Shown: positions 44,135-52,401 of the stretch, piece by piece
Numbering within the stretch: position 1 is the stretch's first letter
How the letters are laid out: each line of letters begins with the position of its first letter
Assembly: GCA_050944455.1 (NCBI GenBank)
Contig: JBMNRC010000003.1
Location: 95,727 to 159,726 of the forward strand
Reading direction: 5' to 3'
DNA from: Anthropogastromicrobium sp050944455
GTDB taxonomy: Bacteria > Bacillota > Clostridia > Lachnospirales > Lachnospiraceae
DNA: 64,000 bases
Program-made: the position numbers and the translations under genes
Notes under the pieces: model-generated
What the model was told of the DNA's origin: nothing
What the model saw: only the letters and a program-made list of their open reading frames with translations
The model's database searches: none

Positions 44135-44992
44135 TCAATACCAGTATTCCTGGAGCTCCTGCACGGTTTTGAAGCCCGCGCTTCTGTAAAGAGCGTACGC
44201 CGCGGAATTCTCCTCGGAAACCTGGATCTTCGCGCGGCTCCAGTCGTTTTTCAGGCTGCGCAGCAGAAGCCTGAGCGCAGAGGTCCCGATATTCCTGCCC
44301 TGAAAGTCCGGATCGATCGCGAAACTGTACAGATAGACTTCTTCATCGCCTGCCGATCCGATGCAGAGCCCGCAGGGTTTTCCGCCGGCACTGATCTTCC
44401 AGAGGACGGAACCGCCGTCCAGAGCCTGTTTCAGATACTCTTCCGAGTCTTTCTGACCGACTTCGAAAGCACGGCTGTGAATGCGGGAGAGAAGCCTGAT
44501 GTCCCGGCTGTCCTCCAGCGTCACACTTCCGGAAGTCTGTCTGCCCGCAGGCACTGATATCCCGCCATCGGACAGGGACGAGAGATCCAGTTCCATCAGA
44601 TGCTCCGTGGAAGCGTATTCGGCGCCGAGGCCGAACTCCAGCGCCGCGAAAGCGTCGTAGCTGTATCCGTCCGTGTAAAAACAGAGCGGGGTTTCCTCGC
44701 CGGCGTCCGCGATGAACTTCCGGAAAAGCTTTGTGAAGATTCCCTTCCGGCGGTATTCCGGCAGAGTAAAGGCAGTGACTTCGAAGTAACCGCCGTTGTC
44801 GTAGGCTGCCAGAAAAGCCAGCAGCTTTTTCCCGGCCGCGGAACCGAAATACAGGTAGATTTTTTCATCCTGGGAATCCAGGTCGGGCATGGACAGAGTC
44901 AGGCCTTCATACTGTACGCAGGCGCTGACGACTTGCTCCGCTTTCTGAATGAGTTCCGGTGTAAGCTGTTCCCGGTCAAAGACTTCAATCAT
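44135..44992 (-). CDS. GNAT family N-acetyltransferase, probably tandem-domain
   Basis: A 285-residue protein with two GNAT-like halves. The first has a FTLPEYRRKGIFTKLFRKF acetyl-CoA motif (YRRKGIFTKLF near 78-88). The second has AIDPDFQGRNIGTSALRLLL (QGRNIGTSALR near 236-246) and ends AAYALYRSAGFKTV, typical of the GNAT C-terminus. Substrate is unknown. The start at 44992 is preceded by GGAGGGAAAAAC on the minus strand. It converges on the DUF6171-like gene with 49 bases between stops. Confidence 0.78.
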   Translation of the reverse strand: MIEVFDREQLTPELIQKAEQVVSACVQYEGLTLSMPDLDSQDEKIYLYFGSAAGKKLLAFLAAYDNGGYFEVTAFTLPEYRRKGIFTKLFRKFIADAGEETPLCFYTDGYSYDAFAALEFGLGAEYASTEHLMELDLSSLSDGGISVPAGRQTSGSVTLEDSRDIRLLSRIHSRAFEVGQKDSEEYLKQALDGGSVLWKISAGGKPCGLCIGSAGDEEVYLYSFAIDPDFQGRNIGTSALRLLLRSLKNDWSRAKIQVSEENSAAYALYRSAGFKTVQELQEYWY

Positions 44993-45090
44993 GTTTTTCC
45001 CTCCGGTACAGGCTGTCCTGCAAGGCGGCGTCCTCCGGCTGTGAGTGGGAATGCCCGGCGGCGCCGATATTGGAACCTGCGCTGCACACT

Positions 45091-45119
45091 ATTATATCAT
45101 GAGCCTCCGTTCGCGTCAG
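45091..45119 (-). promoter_or_regulatory. Putative promoter of the GNAT gene
   Basis: On the minus strand, CTGACG (45119-45114), 17-base spacer, perfect TATAAT (45096-45091). Confidence 0.6.
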
Positions 45120-45207
45120 CGGAAAGATCGGCCGGTACGGAAGAATGCGGGATACTTCGGGGGTGATTCCCGGTTTTGTGCTGCTGATCCGCTGAGCCGG
45201 CCGCGCC

Positions 45208-45300
45208 GTCCGACGCCGCGAACAAATGGAAACACCGAATCAGCCGAGGACCATGGATCGGGAATTGACCGACGCCCGCGAATAAATGGGAAACACTGAA
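45208..45300. repeat. Imperfect direct repeat of about 31 bases
   Basis: Two copies of a CCGACGC(C)CGCGAAYAAATGG(G)AAACAC-type sequence, about 60 bases apart, differing by a few substitutions and single-base indels. No inverted ends or neighbouring transposase are seen. Confidence 0.55.
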
Positions 45301-45435
45301 AAAGCCCGCTGCTGAAACGCGGGTCTCCATCGGATGGGCGAAGATATTTGCTCCGGTTCGATGGGAAAATGCAGTAAATTTAATCTGAACCGTACTGAAA
45401 TTCACTTTTTCGATTTTTCACTGACAGAAAAACCA

Positions 45436-45465
45436 TTGCAAAATTAACCTGAATGAACATATTAA
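45436..45465 (+). promoter_or_regulatory. Possible second upstream promoter of ilvN
   Basis: TTGCAA (45436-45441), 18-base spacer, TATTAA (45460-45465). It is weaker than the one at 45476. Confidence 0.3.
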
Positions 45466-45475
45466 GCCTTTATTC

Positions 45476-45504
45476 TTGACAAAAAGTATATCGTTCACTA
45501 AGAT
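45476..45504 (+). promoter_or_regulatory. Promoter of ilvN
   Basis: A perfect TTGACA (45476-45481), 17-base spacer, TAAGAT (45499-45504). A leader of about 90 bases follows. Confidence 0.6.
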
Positions 45505-45511
45505 TAGATTT

Positions 45512-45552
45512 AAGCTTTCCGGGGAAATAAAGCTTTCCGGAAAACTTTCCGG
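45512..45552 (+). promoter_or_regulatory. Triplicated element in the ilvN leader
   Basis: AAGCTTTCCGG occurs at 45512-45522 and 45530-45540, and AACTTTCCGG at 45543-45552, all just downstream of the -10 box. It could be an operator array or an RNA element; no regulator is known for it here. Confidence 0.35.
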
Positions 45553-45603
45553 CAGCCCGGCCGGCGCTGAGGCTGCGGGAAATCACACAGATTCGGAGAC
45601 GGA

Positions 45604-46101
45604 ATGGATAACAACAAGATAGTCATTTCCCTGATGGTAGAAAATGAATCGGGCGTACTGAGCCGCATCGCGGGGCTTTTCAGCCGCCGGGGCTTCAATA
45701 TCGAGAGCATCACGGCCGGGAAAACGGTTGATCCCCGCATGACCAGGATCACCGTTGTCGCGATCGGCGATGAGGACGCGCTCAACCAGATCTGCAGCCA
45801 GCTCAGAAAACTGATCGACGTCAAATCGATTGAAGTCCTGGAGCCGGATTCCGTCCGCCGCGAACTGATTCTGATCAAGATCGCGGCCACATCGAACGAG
45901 CGCCAGCAGGTCATGTCCATCGCAGACATTTTCCGCGCGAAGATCGTGGATGTATCGAGCGATTCCATGGTTCTCGAAATGACCGGGACGGAAAACAAGA
46001 TCGAGGCGATCACCCGCCTGCTCGAAGAGTTCGGAATCCTGGAGATTGCCCGCACCGGCATCGTCGGGATGTCCAGAGGGACGAAGAGCAGCGCCGGCTG
46101 A
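45604..46101 (+). CDS. ilvN: Acetolactate synthase small (regulatory) subunit
   Basis: A 165-residue regulatory subunit with an N-terminal ACT domain (VISLMVENESGVLSRIAGLFSRRGFNIESI, seen as ENESGVLSRIAGLFSRRG) that binds branched-chain amino acids for feedback control, and a C-terminal domain that activates the catalytic subunit. Length matches IlvH/IlvN. The catalytic subunit IlvB is not encoded in this window, so the small subunit is separated from its partner. ilvC follows after 167 bases. Confidence 0.92.
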   Translation: MDNNKIVISLMVENESGVLSRIAGLFSRRGFNIESITAGKTVDPRMTRITVVAIGDEDALNQICSQLRKLIDVKSIEVLEPDSVRRELILIKIAATSNERQQVMSIADIFRAKIVDVSSDSMVLEMTGTENKIEAITRLLEEFGILEIARTGIVGMSRGTKSSAG

Positions 46102-46268
46102 GCGCTTTGTCCTGAAGCGGTATTCCGGGGATCTTCATTATTCCAGGGGCGGAAGTTATTTTCAGTCAGGTTACAGAGGCACGGTCCAGGCCGCGGCTTT
46201 GCAGCATTTCCGGGTAAACCGGCAGATCCGGGCTTTCAGCCCAAAACAATTTTTGGAGGTATTTAATC

Positions 46269-47294
46269 ATGGCAGAGGCAAGAATTTTTTATGAGCAGGA
46301 CTGCGATCTTTCCTACATCCAGGGCAAGAAGATCGCCATCATCGGCTATGGCAGCCAGGGCCACGCTCATGCGCTGAACCTTCACGATTCCGGAATGGAT
46401 GTTATCGTCGGTCTGTATGAGGGCTCCAAATCCAAGGCCAAGGCTGAGGCGCAGGGACTGAAGGTTTACCCGGTCGCTGAAGCGGTCAAGATGGCTGACA
46501 TCATCATGGTTCTGATCCCGGATGAGAAGCAGGCTGCAGTCTACAAGGCAGAAATCGCTCCGAACCTGAAGGCCGGAGACATGCTGATGTTTGCACACGG
46601 ATTCAATGTTCATTTCGGCCTGATCAAGGCACCGGCTGACGTCGACGTCACCATGATCGCTCCGAAGGCACCGGGCCACACCGTCCGCTCCGAGTACCAG
46701 GCTGGCAAGGGCACTCCGATGCTTGTCGCGGTTCAGCAGGATGCCACCGGCAAGGCTCTGGAGAAGGCACTGGCTTACGGCGCTGCGATGGGCGGCGCGA
46801 GAGCCGGACTTCTTGAGACCACGTTCAAGACCGAGACTGAGACTGACCTGTTCGGTGAGCAGGCTGTTCTCTGCGGCGGCGTGTGCGCTCTGATGCAGGC
46901 CGGGTTCGATACTCTGGTTGAGGCCGGATATGACCCGCGCAACGCGTATTTCGAGTGCATCCACGAGATGAAGCTGATTGTCGACCTGATCTATCAGTCC
47001 GGTTTCTCCGGCATGAGATACTCCATCTCCAATACCGCTGAGTACGGCGATTATATCACCGGTCCGAAGATTGTCACCGACGAAACCAGAAAGGCCATGA
47101 AGAAGATCCTTTCCGACATCCAGGACGGCACCTTTGCCAAGGACTTCCTGCTTGAGATGAGCGACGCCGGCGGACAGGTGCACTTCCGCGCAATGCGCGA
47201 GAAGGCGGCTAACCATCCGTCCGAGAAGGTCGGCGCCGAGATCCGCAAGCTGTACAGCTGGAACAAGGAAGAGGATAAGCTGATCAACAACTGA
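46269..47294 (+). CDS. ilvC: Ketol-acid reductoisomerase (NADP+), class I
   Basis: A 341-residue enzyme of valine and isoleucine synthesis. The Rossmann motif GYGSQGHAHALNL (about 24-36) and the specificity loop with VGLYEGSKSKAKAE (Ser residues near 52-54) indicate NADPH use. The C-terminal knotted domain has the metal-binding D and E residues in ETDLFGEQAVLCGG near 191-204. TTTGGAGG precedes the ATG by ten bases. A small GGGCT/AGCCC hairpin (about 46228-46240) followed by a T-rich run lies just before it and could modulate expression. Confidence 0.95.
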   Translation: MAEARIFYEQDCDLSYIQGKKIAIIGYGSQGHAHALNLHDSGMDVIVGLYEGSKSKAKAEAQGLKVYPVAEAVKMADIIMVLIPDEKQAAVYKAEIAPNLKAGDMLMFAHGFNVHFGLIKAPADVDVTMIAPKAPGHTVRSEYQAGKGTPMLVAVQQDATGKALEKALAYGAAMGGARAGLLETTFKTETETDLFGEQAVLCGGVCALMQAGFDTLVEAGYDPRNAYFECIHEMKLIVDLIYQSGFSGMRYSISNTAEYGDYITGPKIVTDETRKAMKKILSDIQDGTFAKDFLLEMSDAGGQVHFRAMREKAANHPSEKVGAEIRKLYSWNKEEDKLINN

Positions 47295-47440
47295 TTGCGG
47301 CGGACACCTTCCGCCGATGAGCGGAAAAGGCTGACGCGATGGGACGGATCATCGGCATGAACCGGTGAACCCTGGCCCTTGTCGGAAATTCAGCGGGTTT
47401 CGCCGATCTGAAATGTCAGCGGAAATGAGAGGCAGATCAC

Positions 47441-47470
47441 AGGCCCCGGGCAGACGCCCGGGGCCTTTTT
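47441..47470 (+). terminator. Intrinsic terminator of ilvN-ilvC
   Basis: A perfect 11-pair stem (47441-47451 with 47456-47466), a four-base loop and TTTTT. Confidence 0.85.
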
Positions 47471-47574
47471 CTGCAGGAAGCGCTGTCCGGCGGGCGTTTT
47501 TTCTGATGCGGATCCGGAAGCTGCCGGCTGCCCGCGGACAGCCCCTTCTGAAAATCCCGGGGACTGCAATGGTG

Positions 47575-47604
47575 TTGCGGCGTCCCGGTGATTTGTGGTA
47601 TCAT
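47575..47604 (+). promoter_or_regulatory. Putative promoter of the ClpX-like gene
   Basis: TTGCGG (47575-47580), 18-base spacer, TATCAT (47599-47604). Confidence 0.4.
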
Positions 47605-47658
47605 GATGAGACACAAGAAGGAAAAGGCGGCTTCGCGCCGCCGTCAGGAGTACATGAA

Positions 47659-49134
47659 ATGGATGATATGGACGATAACGTTAGCAAAAACGGCAGTGAT
47701 GATGTCACTGACGCGGATTCCGGGGACAGCAGCAAAAAGGAAGAAAACCAGGACGGCGGAAGCCGCACGGAGCGTTTCTGCTACGTCTGCCGCAGGCCGG
47801 AAAGCGTGACAGGGCCGCTGATCGAGATCCCCGGCGGAATCTTCATCTGCCACGACTGCATGCAGAATGCCTTCAACATGGCCTCCACAGGCCAGTTTCC
47901 CAAAATGAATTTCCCGGGCGGTCAGATCACGGTCACGACGCCGGAAGACCTGGAGAAGATCGGCATACAGATCCCGCAGCAGCAGACAGTCAAAAAGAAA
48001 AGCGCGGAGGAAAAGAAAAAGGATCCGGGCATTGACCTGAAGAAAGTCCCGGCTCCCCATCAGATCCGCGCGATGCTGGACGAGTACGTGGTGGGGCAGG
48101 ACTACGCCAAAAAGGTGATGTCCGTCGCCGTCTACAACCATTACAAGCGGATTGCGAACAAAGACGCCGACGTCGAAATTGAAAAATCCAACATGCTGAT
48201 GATCGGGCCGACCGGCTGCGGGAAAACCTACCTGGTGAAGACGCTGGCGAAAATCCTCGACGTCCCGCTGGCGATCGCCGACGCGACGTCGCTCACCGAA
48301 GCGGGCTACATCGGCGACGATATCGAGAGCGTGGTCAGCAAACTGCTCACCGCGGCCGACAACGATATCGACAGGGCGGAGAACGGAATCATCTTTATCG
48401 ACGAGATCGACAAGCTGGCGCGGAAGAGAGATACCAGCCAGAGGGACGTCAACGGCGAGAGCGTCCAGCAGGGGCTCCTCAAGCTGCTCGAAGGCTCCGT
48501 GGTCGAAGTCCCGGTCGGGGCCAGCAGCAAAAACGCGATGGTTCCGATGGCCAACGTGGATACGAAAAATATTCTCTTTATCTGCGGCGGCGCGTTCCCC
48601 GACCTTGAGCTGATTATCCGCGAACGCCTGGCGAAAAAGGCCGGAATCGGCTTCAACGCCGAGCTGAAGGACGAGTACGAGAACGACCCGGATATTCTGA
48701 GCAAGGTGGAGATCGACGACCTGCGCAAGTTCGGCATGATCCCGGAATTTCTCGGCAGGCTTCCGGTGGTGTTCACCCTGAGCGGCATGGACGAGGATAT
48801 GCTGGTCCGCATCCTCAAGGAGCCGAAGAACGCTATCCTCAAGCAGTACAAAAAGCTGCTTGCGATGGACGGCGTGGACCTTGAGTTTACGGACGGGGCG
48901 CTTCACGCGATTGCGAAGAAAGCCCTGAAGCGCAATACCGGGGCCCGCGCTCTCCGGGCCGAAATCGAAAAGTACATGCTGGATATCATGTATGAAATCC
49001 CCAAGGACCGCAATATCGGCCGCGTGACCATCACGGAGGAATATATCGAGGGAACCGGCGGGCCGGTCATTGAGCCGCGCGGCGCCTACACCCCGCTGAT
49101 CGGAGCGGAAGGCGCAGGGGAAACGGCAGGCTGA
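47659..49134 (+). CDS. clpX: ClpX-like ATP-dependent protease unfoldase
   Basis: A 491-residue AAA+ protein. An acidic N-terminal extension of about 38 residues precedes a C4 zinc domain (Cys41, Cys44, Cys64, Cys67). Walker A is GPTGCGKT (Lys189), Walker B IIFIDEID near 243, the pore loop GYIGDD, and the ClpP-docking IGF occurs in AGIGFNAE. Main ClpX proteins are about 410-430 residues, so this one is long, with an acidic leader and an extended C-terminus. The frame opens at 47365, but TCAGGAG before the ATG at 47659 and the upstream terminator fix the start. clpP and tig are not adjacent, so it may be the main ClpX or a second copy. Confidence 0.82.
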   Translation: MDDMDDNVSKNGSDDVTDADSGDSSKKEENQDGGSRTERFCYVCRRPESVTGPLIEIPGGIFICHDCMQNAFNMASTGQFPKMNFPGGQITVTTPEDLEKIGIQIPQQQTVKKKSAEEKKKDPGIDLKKVPAPHQIRAMLDEYVVGQDYAKKVMSVAVYNHYKRIANKDADVEIEKSNMLMIGPTGCGKTYLVKTLAKILDVPLAIADATSLTEAGYIGDDIESVVSKLLTAADNDIDRAENGIIFIDEIDKLARKRDTSQRDVNGESVQQGLLKLLEGSVVEVPVGASSKNAMVPMANVDTKNILFICGGAFPDLELIIRERLAKKAGIGFNAELKDEYENDPDILSKVEIDDLRKFGMIPEFLGRLPVVFTLSGMDEDMLVRILKEPKNAILKQYKKLLAMDGVDLEFTDGALHAIAKKALKRNTGARALRAEIEKYMLDIMYEIPKDRNIGRVTITEEYIEGTGGPVIEPRGAYTPLIGAEGAGETAG

Positions 49135-49180
49135 TCGGGGGGATTCTGCCGGATAAGCAGAACAGCGGACAGGAAAGGGA

Positions 49181-50974
49181 ATGGCAGAGCAGATGAATAC
49201 AGATACAGAAGAAAACACCGCCGAAACGGCACCGCGCGGAAGCGCTGAAGAACAGCTTGCCGCATTTCTCGGCCAGTACAAAAAGGACGTCGCCGCGCTT
49301 GCGGACAGCCTCAGGAGCAAGGAAATGCCGCCGCTCACCGAGAAACTGTTCTCGCTGTACGAGAAAACCGGGAACCGCCTGAAATACGAGAACGTATATT
49401 TCTACCGCCGGGAATTTCTGTGCGTTTTCGGCGTCGCGGCGATCCTGTGGCACAGGACCGAGGATATGCGGAAGCTTGAGGAAGTTATTCTCTCGATCTG
49501 CCGCGAGAAGTGCTGGGCGCTCCCGGCGCATGTCAGCAGGGAAGACAATCCCGACTGGGCCGTGACGGTCGACCTGTTTGCCTCCGAGACCGGGGAGGCT
49601 TTCGCCGAGATCTATCACGCCCTGTACCATTACATGGATCTTTCCCTTCTGCAGCTGATGCGCGAGGAAACCGAGCGGCGCGTGATCCGGCCGGTCATGG
49701 CCAGACAGCCTTACGCCAGCTGGGAATCCCAGAAGATGAACTGGAACGCCGTGTGCTGCGGCTCGGTCGGGACGGCAGCCCAGTACATGCTCCCGGACGG
49801 GCCTGAAAAAACGGCCTTCGTGTCCCGCATGGCGGAAGCGATCCGATGCTATATTGCCGGATTCGGCGATGACGGCGCCTGCCGGGAGGGCCTGGACTAC
49901 TGGACCTACGGGATGAGCTTTTACACGATGTTCGCCGACGTCCTCGACGGTGAAAACGTCGCGAATGACCTGATGGAGGGCGGGAAAATCGAAAATATCG
50001 CGGCATTCCAGCAGAACTGCTTTTTTGAAGGCGGGAGGACCGTGAGTTTTTCGGACGGCTTCCGGTTCGGGCGCTGGCGCCTCGGGCTGGCGTGCTTTCT
50101 GGCCGACCGGTACAACCGCTCAGGCCAGACGCGGATTCTCTTCCCGGACTTCAGCTGCTGCCTGAAAGCCGGCTTTGACCACAACTGGCGTTTCTCCCAG
50201 ATGTACCGCGATATTATCTGGACCGAACGGCTGCTGGAGGACGTCCGCGCCGGAAAGTGCACGGCAGGGCTTCTGCGGGGAAGCAGCGGGACGACGGTGT
50301 TCCCGGACGCGCAGTGGGTGATCTGCCGCCATCAGGGAGGATTTTCCTGGGCCGCCAAGGGCGGTGACAACGACGAACCCCACAACCACAATGATGTCGG
50401 AAGCTTTTTCCTGCTGCACGGCAGCACGGAGGTTCTGTGCGACCTCGGGTCGGGGGAGTATACCAAACAGTATTTTTCAGACGGCCGCTACAGCATCTTC
50501 TGCAACAATGCCGAAAGCCACAATATTCCGATCGCGGGAGGGCTGCTCCAGAAAGAAGGAGCGGAGCACCGCTGCGATAAATTTCTTCCCGATCCTGCCG
50601 GAAAAGTGCGGTTCAGCCTGGCCGGGGCTTATGAACTTCCTTCCGGATGCGTCCTGATCAGGGACATCGACGGGTCAGACCCGGATGCGTTCCGGGTGAC
50701 AGACAGTTTCACGGTTCCCGAGGGACCGGCGCAGCTTGAAGAAAACTTTGTCACGCAGCTCCGGGCTGAGGAGAAGGACGGCTGCGTCTGTCTGTCCGAC
50801 GGGGAGGATCATGTCTTCCGTATGGCTCTTCCTGAAGGCTGCGGGCCGGTGAAGATTCTCAGCAGGACCCATATGGATCACAGCGGAAACCGGCAGACGG
50901 TGACGGAGATCCGCTTCGCGGTTCCGCAGAAGGAAGGGACAGCGGTCTGTACGACGGAAATCCGGCCGGAGTAA
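49181..50974 (+). CDS. Heparinase II/III family protein
   Basis: A 597-residue protein with an alpha-toroid N-terminal half and a beta-sheet C-terminal half. The family motif is clear as DEPHNHNDVGSFFLL, with the metal and catalytic His/Asn residues near 401-405; YASWESQKMNWNAVCCGSVG near 180 belongs to the toroid. No signal peptide is seen, suggesting action on imported oligosaccharides. Members are polysaccharide lyases that give unsaturated uronates, the substrate of the DhuI/DhuD/KdgK/Eda route also in this window. The exact polymer is unknown. It follows the ClpX-like gene by 46 bases. Confidence 0.78.
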   Translation: MAEQMNTDTEENTAETAPRGSAEEQLAAFLGQYKKDVAALADSLRSKEMPPLTEKLFSLYEKTGNRLKYENVYFYRREFLCVFGVAAILWHRTEDMRKLEEVILSICREKCWALPAHVSREDNPDWAVTVDLFASETGEAFAEIYHALYHYMDLSLLQLMREETERRVIRPVMARQPYASWESQKMNWNAVCCGSVGTAAQYMLPDGPEKTAFVSRMAEAIRCYIAGFGDDGACREGLDYWTYGMSFYTMFADVLDGENVANDLMEGGKIENIAAFQQNCFFEGGRTVSFSDGFRFGRWRLGLACFLADRYNRSGQTRILFPDFSCCLKAGFDHNWRFSQMYRDIIWTERLLEDVRAGKCTAGLLRGSSGTTVFPDAQWVICRHQGGFSWAAKGGDNDEPHNHNDVGSFFLLHGSTEVLCDLGSGEYTKQYFSDGRYSIFCNNAESHNIPIAGGLLQKEGAEHRCDKFLPDPAGKVRFSLAGAYELPSGCVLIRDIDGSDPDAFRVTDSFTVPEGPAQLEENFVTQLRAEEKDGCVCLSDGEDHVFRMALPEGCGPVKILSRTHMDHSGNRQTVTEIRFAVPQKEGTAVCTTEIRPE

Positions 50975-51072
50975 AATACAGCTGCCATTTTCCGGCGGGC
51001 CGAGGAGCGGCAGGCAGGAAGCCGCGGCAATGATGAAGCTACAGGAACACAGCCGGAAGATACGGAAAGATA

Positions 51073-51113
51073 CGGAAAGCCGGCCGGGAGAAATTCTCCC
51101 GGCCGGCTTTCCG
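51073..51113. terminator. Bidirectional hairpin between convergent genes
   Basis: A perfect 18-pair stem (51073-51090 with 51096-51113) separates the heparinase-like gene from the minus-strand operon. T-runs are short, so it probably terminates mainly by stem strength. Confidence 0.6.
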
Positions 51114-51144
51114 ATACCTGAGCCCGGCGGCGCAGGATTTCTGT

Positions 51145-52401
51145 TTATTCCGCGCTTTTTCTCATCTGCTCCAGGTCTTCCCGGGTGCACGGCTTCCCGG
51201 AATAGCGGGCTTTCTCGTACAGGCTGTGCAGAGAGTCCCGCTTTGCGCCTTCGCTGATCCCGGCAAGGTCCTCAAGCCGCTCCGGCGTCGCCGATTCCGG
51301 AAAATTTTCTTTCGGGCGGTTCTTCCTCCGGCCTTTTTCAATGGCGCGGATATAGATGCGCCGGATCGACGCCTCCGGGGTAAAGCGGGAGAAAAAGCCT
51401 GCCCGCGCAGCGCCCGGCCGGTCAGGCCTGCGGACGCTGTCCGGCCTCTCTGTCCCGATGTCTTCCCGGACATCCCCGTTCTCCGCGGCAGGACGGTAAA
51501 ATCTCCGGAAAAGCTCAATCACCGCGGAGACGACCAGGAAAACGAGTCCCACAATGACAGCGATTGTGATGACAGCCGAAAGAATGTTGTAGAGGGCCTG
51601 CAGCCAGGCAGGGGCAGGTTCGGCCTCCGGCATCCCGGGACTGCTTTCCGCCGCTGCCTGGGTTTCGAGGATTTCTTCCGTATCTTCATCAGAGTCCCCG
51701 CCGCGGAAGAGGGAGAAGAAGGCGCGGAGGCCGGAATAGATCAGCTTGCCCAGGGAGACGATCAGCCGGTCGAGGCCGACCGCCGGGAAAATCAGCATGG
51801 CCGCGGCGGTGATCCCGAGAAAAAGAATCATCAGGATCCGGTTGGTGGATCGGATCTGCCTTCCCGGCACATTCGCCGTATCGCGGCTGCGGACCAGAAA
51901 ACCGGAAATTTCCACCAGGTTGGTGTAAGCCAGAAGAGACAGGATGTAGAAAAAAGCCATTCCGCTCTCCGCCTCGCAGATCGCCGGGAGTTTAAGCGAG
52001 AGGCCCGCGCAGTACGGAATCGCGAACAGAATCAGGCAGAAGGGATTGGGTGTGGAGAAAACGCCCTTTTCCCCCGCGATTCTCCCGGGAATTCTGCCCA
52101 GGAACAGGACAGCTGAGGCCGCGGCGGCACAGTAACTGACCACAGGCCCGAGCGGCAGCAGGCATACGGCAGCTGTCACCCCGGCTCCCGCAAGCAGGTA
52201 GACAGCCAGATGAGAGATCCTTTTGATCGCGAACGCCGAAGCCAGCGCCGCGGCCAGGACGGGGAGAGTGTGGAGTACGGCGCCGGCGGCGCTGTCGCCG
52301 GCAAACCAGACATAGGGAACAACAAGGATGGCCGCGGGAAGCAGCCAGGCGTGAATCGCCTCCAGAATCAGCACTGAGGTACGGGTTTTGCGGTCAGGCA
52401 T
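51145..52401 (-). CDS. DUF4129-type membrane protein of the MoxR-DUF58 operon
   Basis: A 418-residue protein with about eight N-terminal membrane segments, an acidic loop with another helix near 250-320, and a cytoplasmic C-terminal DUF4129-like end (IRRIYIRAIEKG, TPERLEDLAG, LYEKARYSG). Together with DUF58 and MoxR genes it forms a common bacterial cell-envelope cluster; the transglutaminase often present is missing here. The frame extends to 52533, but GGAGGTGG before the ATG at 52401 and the eight-base overlap with the DUF58 gene favour this start. Function is not established for the family. Confidence 0.75.
   Translation of the reverse strand: MPDRKTRTSVLILEAIHAWLLPAAILVVPYVWFAGDSAAGAVLHTLPVLAAALASAFAIKRISHLAVYLLAGAGVTAAVCLLPLGPVVSYCAAAASAVLFLGRIPGRIAGEKGVFSTPNPFCLILFAIPYCAGLSLKLPAICEAESGMAFFYILSLLAYTNLVEISGFLVRSRDTANVPGRQIRSTNRILMILFLGITAAAMLIFPAVGLDRLIVSLGKLIYSGLRAFFSLFRGGDSDEDTEEILETQAAAESSPGMPEAEPAPAWLQALYNILSAVITIAVIVGLVFLVVSAVIELFRRFYRPAAENGDVREDIGTERPDSVRRPDRPGAARAGFFSRFTPEASIRRIYIRAIEKGRRKNRPKENFPESATPERLEDLAGISEGAKRDSLHSLYEKARYSGKPCTREDLEQMRKSAE

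Larger units (their letters stand above)
44993..45603. other. Long divergent intergenic region between the GNAT gene and ilvN
   Basis: No coding sequence is supported over 611 bases. It contains a minus-strand promoter (45091-45119), an imperfect direct repeat of about 31 bases (45208-45240 and 45267-45300), an AT-rich part with two possible plus promoters, and three copies of an AAGCTTTCCGG-like element (45512-45552) just before ilvN. Its AT-rich second half contrasts with the surrounding GC-rich coding DNA. Confidence 0.5.
47295..47658. other. Intergenic region between ilvC and the ClpX-like gene
   Basis: It contains the ilvC terminator (47441-47470) and a promoter-like sequence (47575-47604). 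An open frame reads through both from 47365, but no coding signal supports it. Confidence 0.5.

Noticed and set aside
45045..45299. An 84-codon frame in the GNAT-ilvN gap
   Set aside because: No ribosome site, low-complexity Arg/Gly composition, and it overlaps the divergent promoter and the direct repeat.
47365..47658. N-terminal extension of the ClpX-like frame
   Set aside because: It spans the ilvC terminator and a promoter; a proper ribosome site precedes the ATG at 47659.
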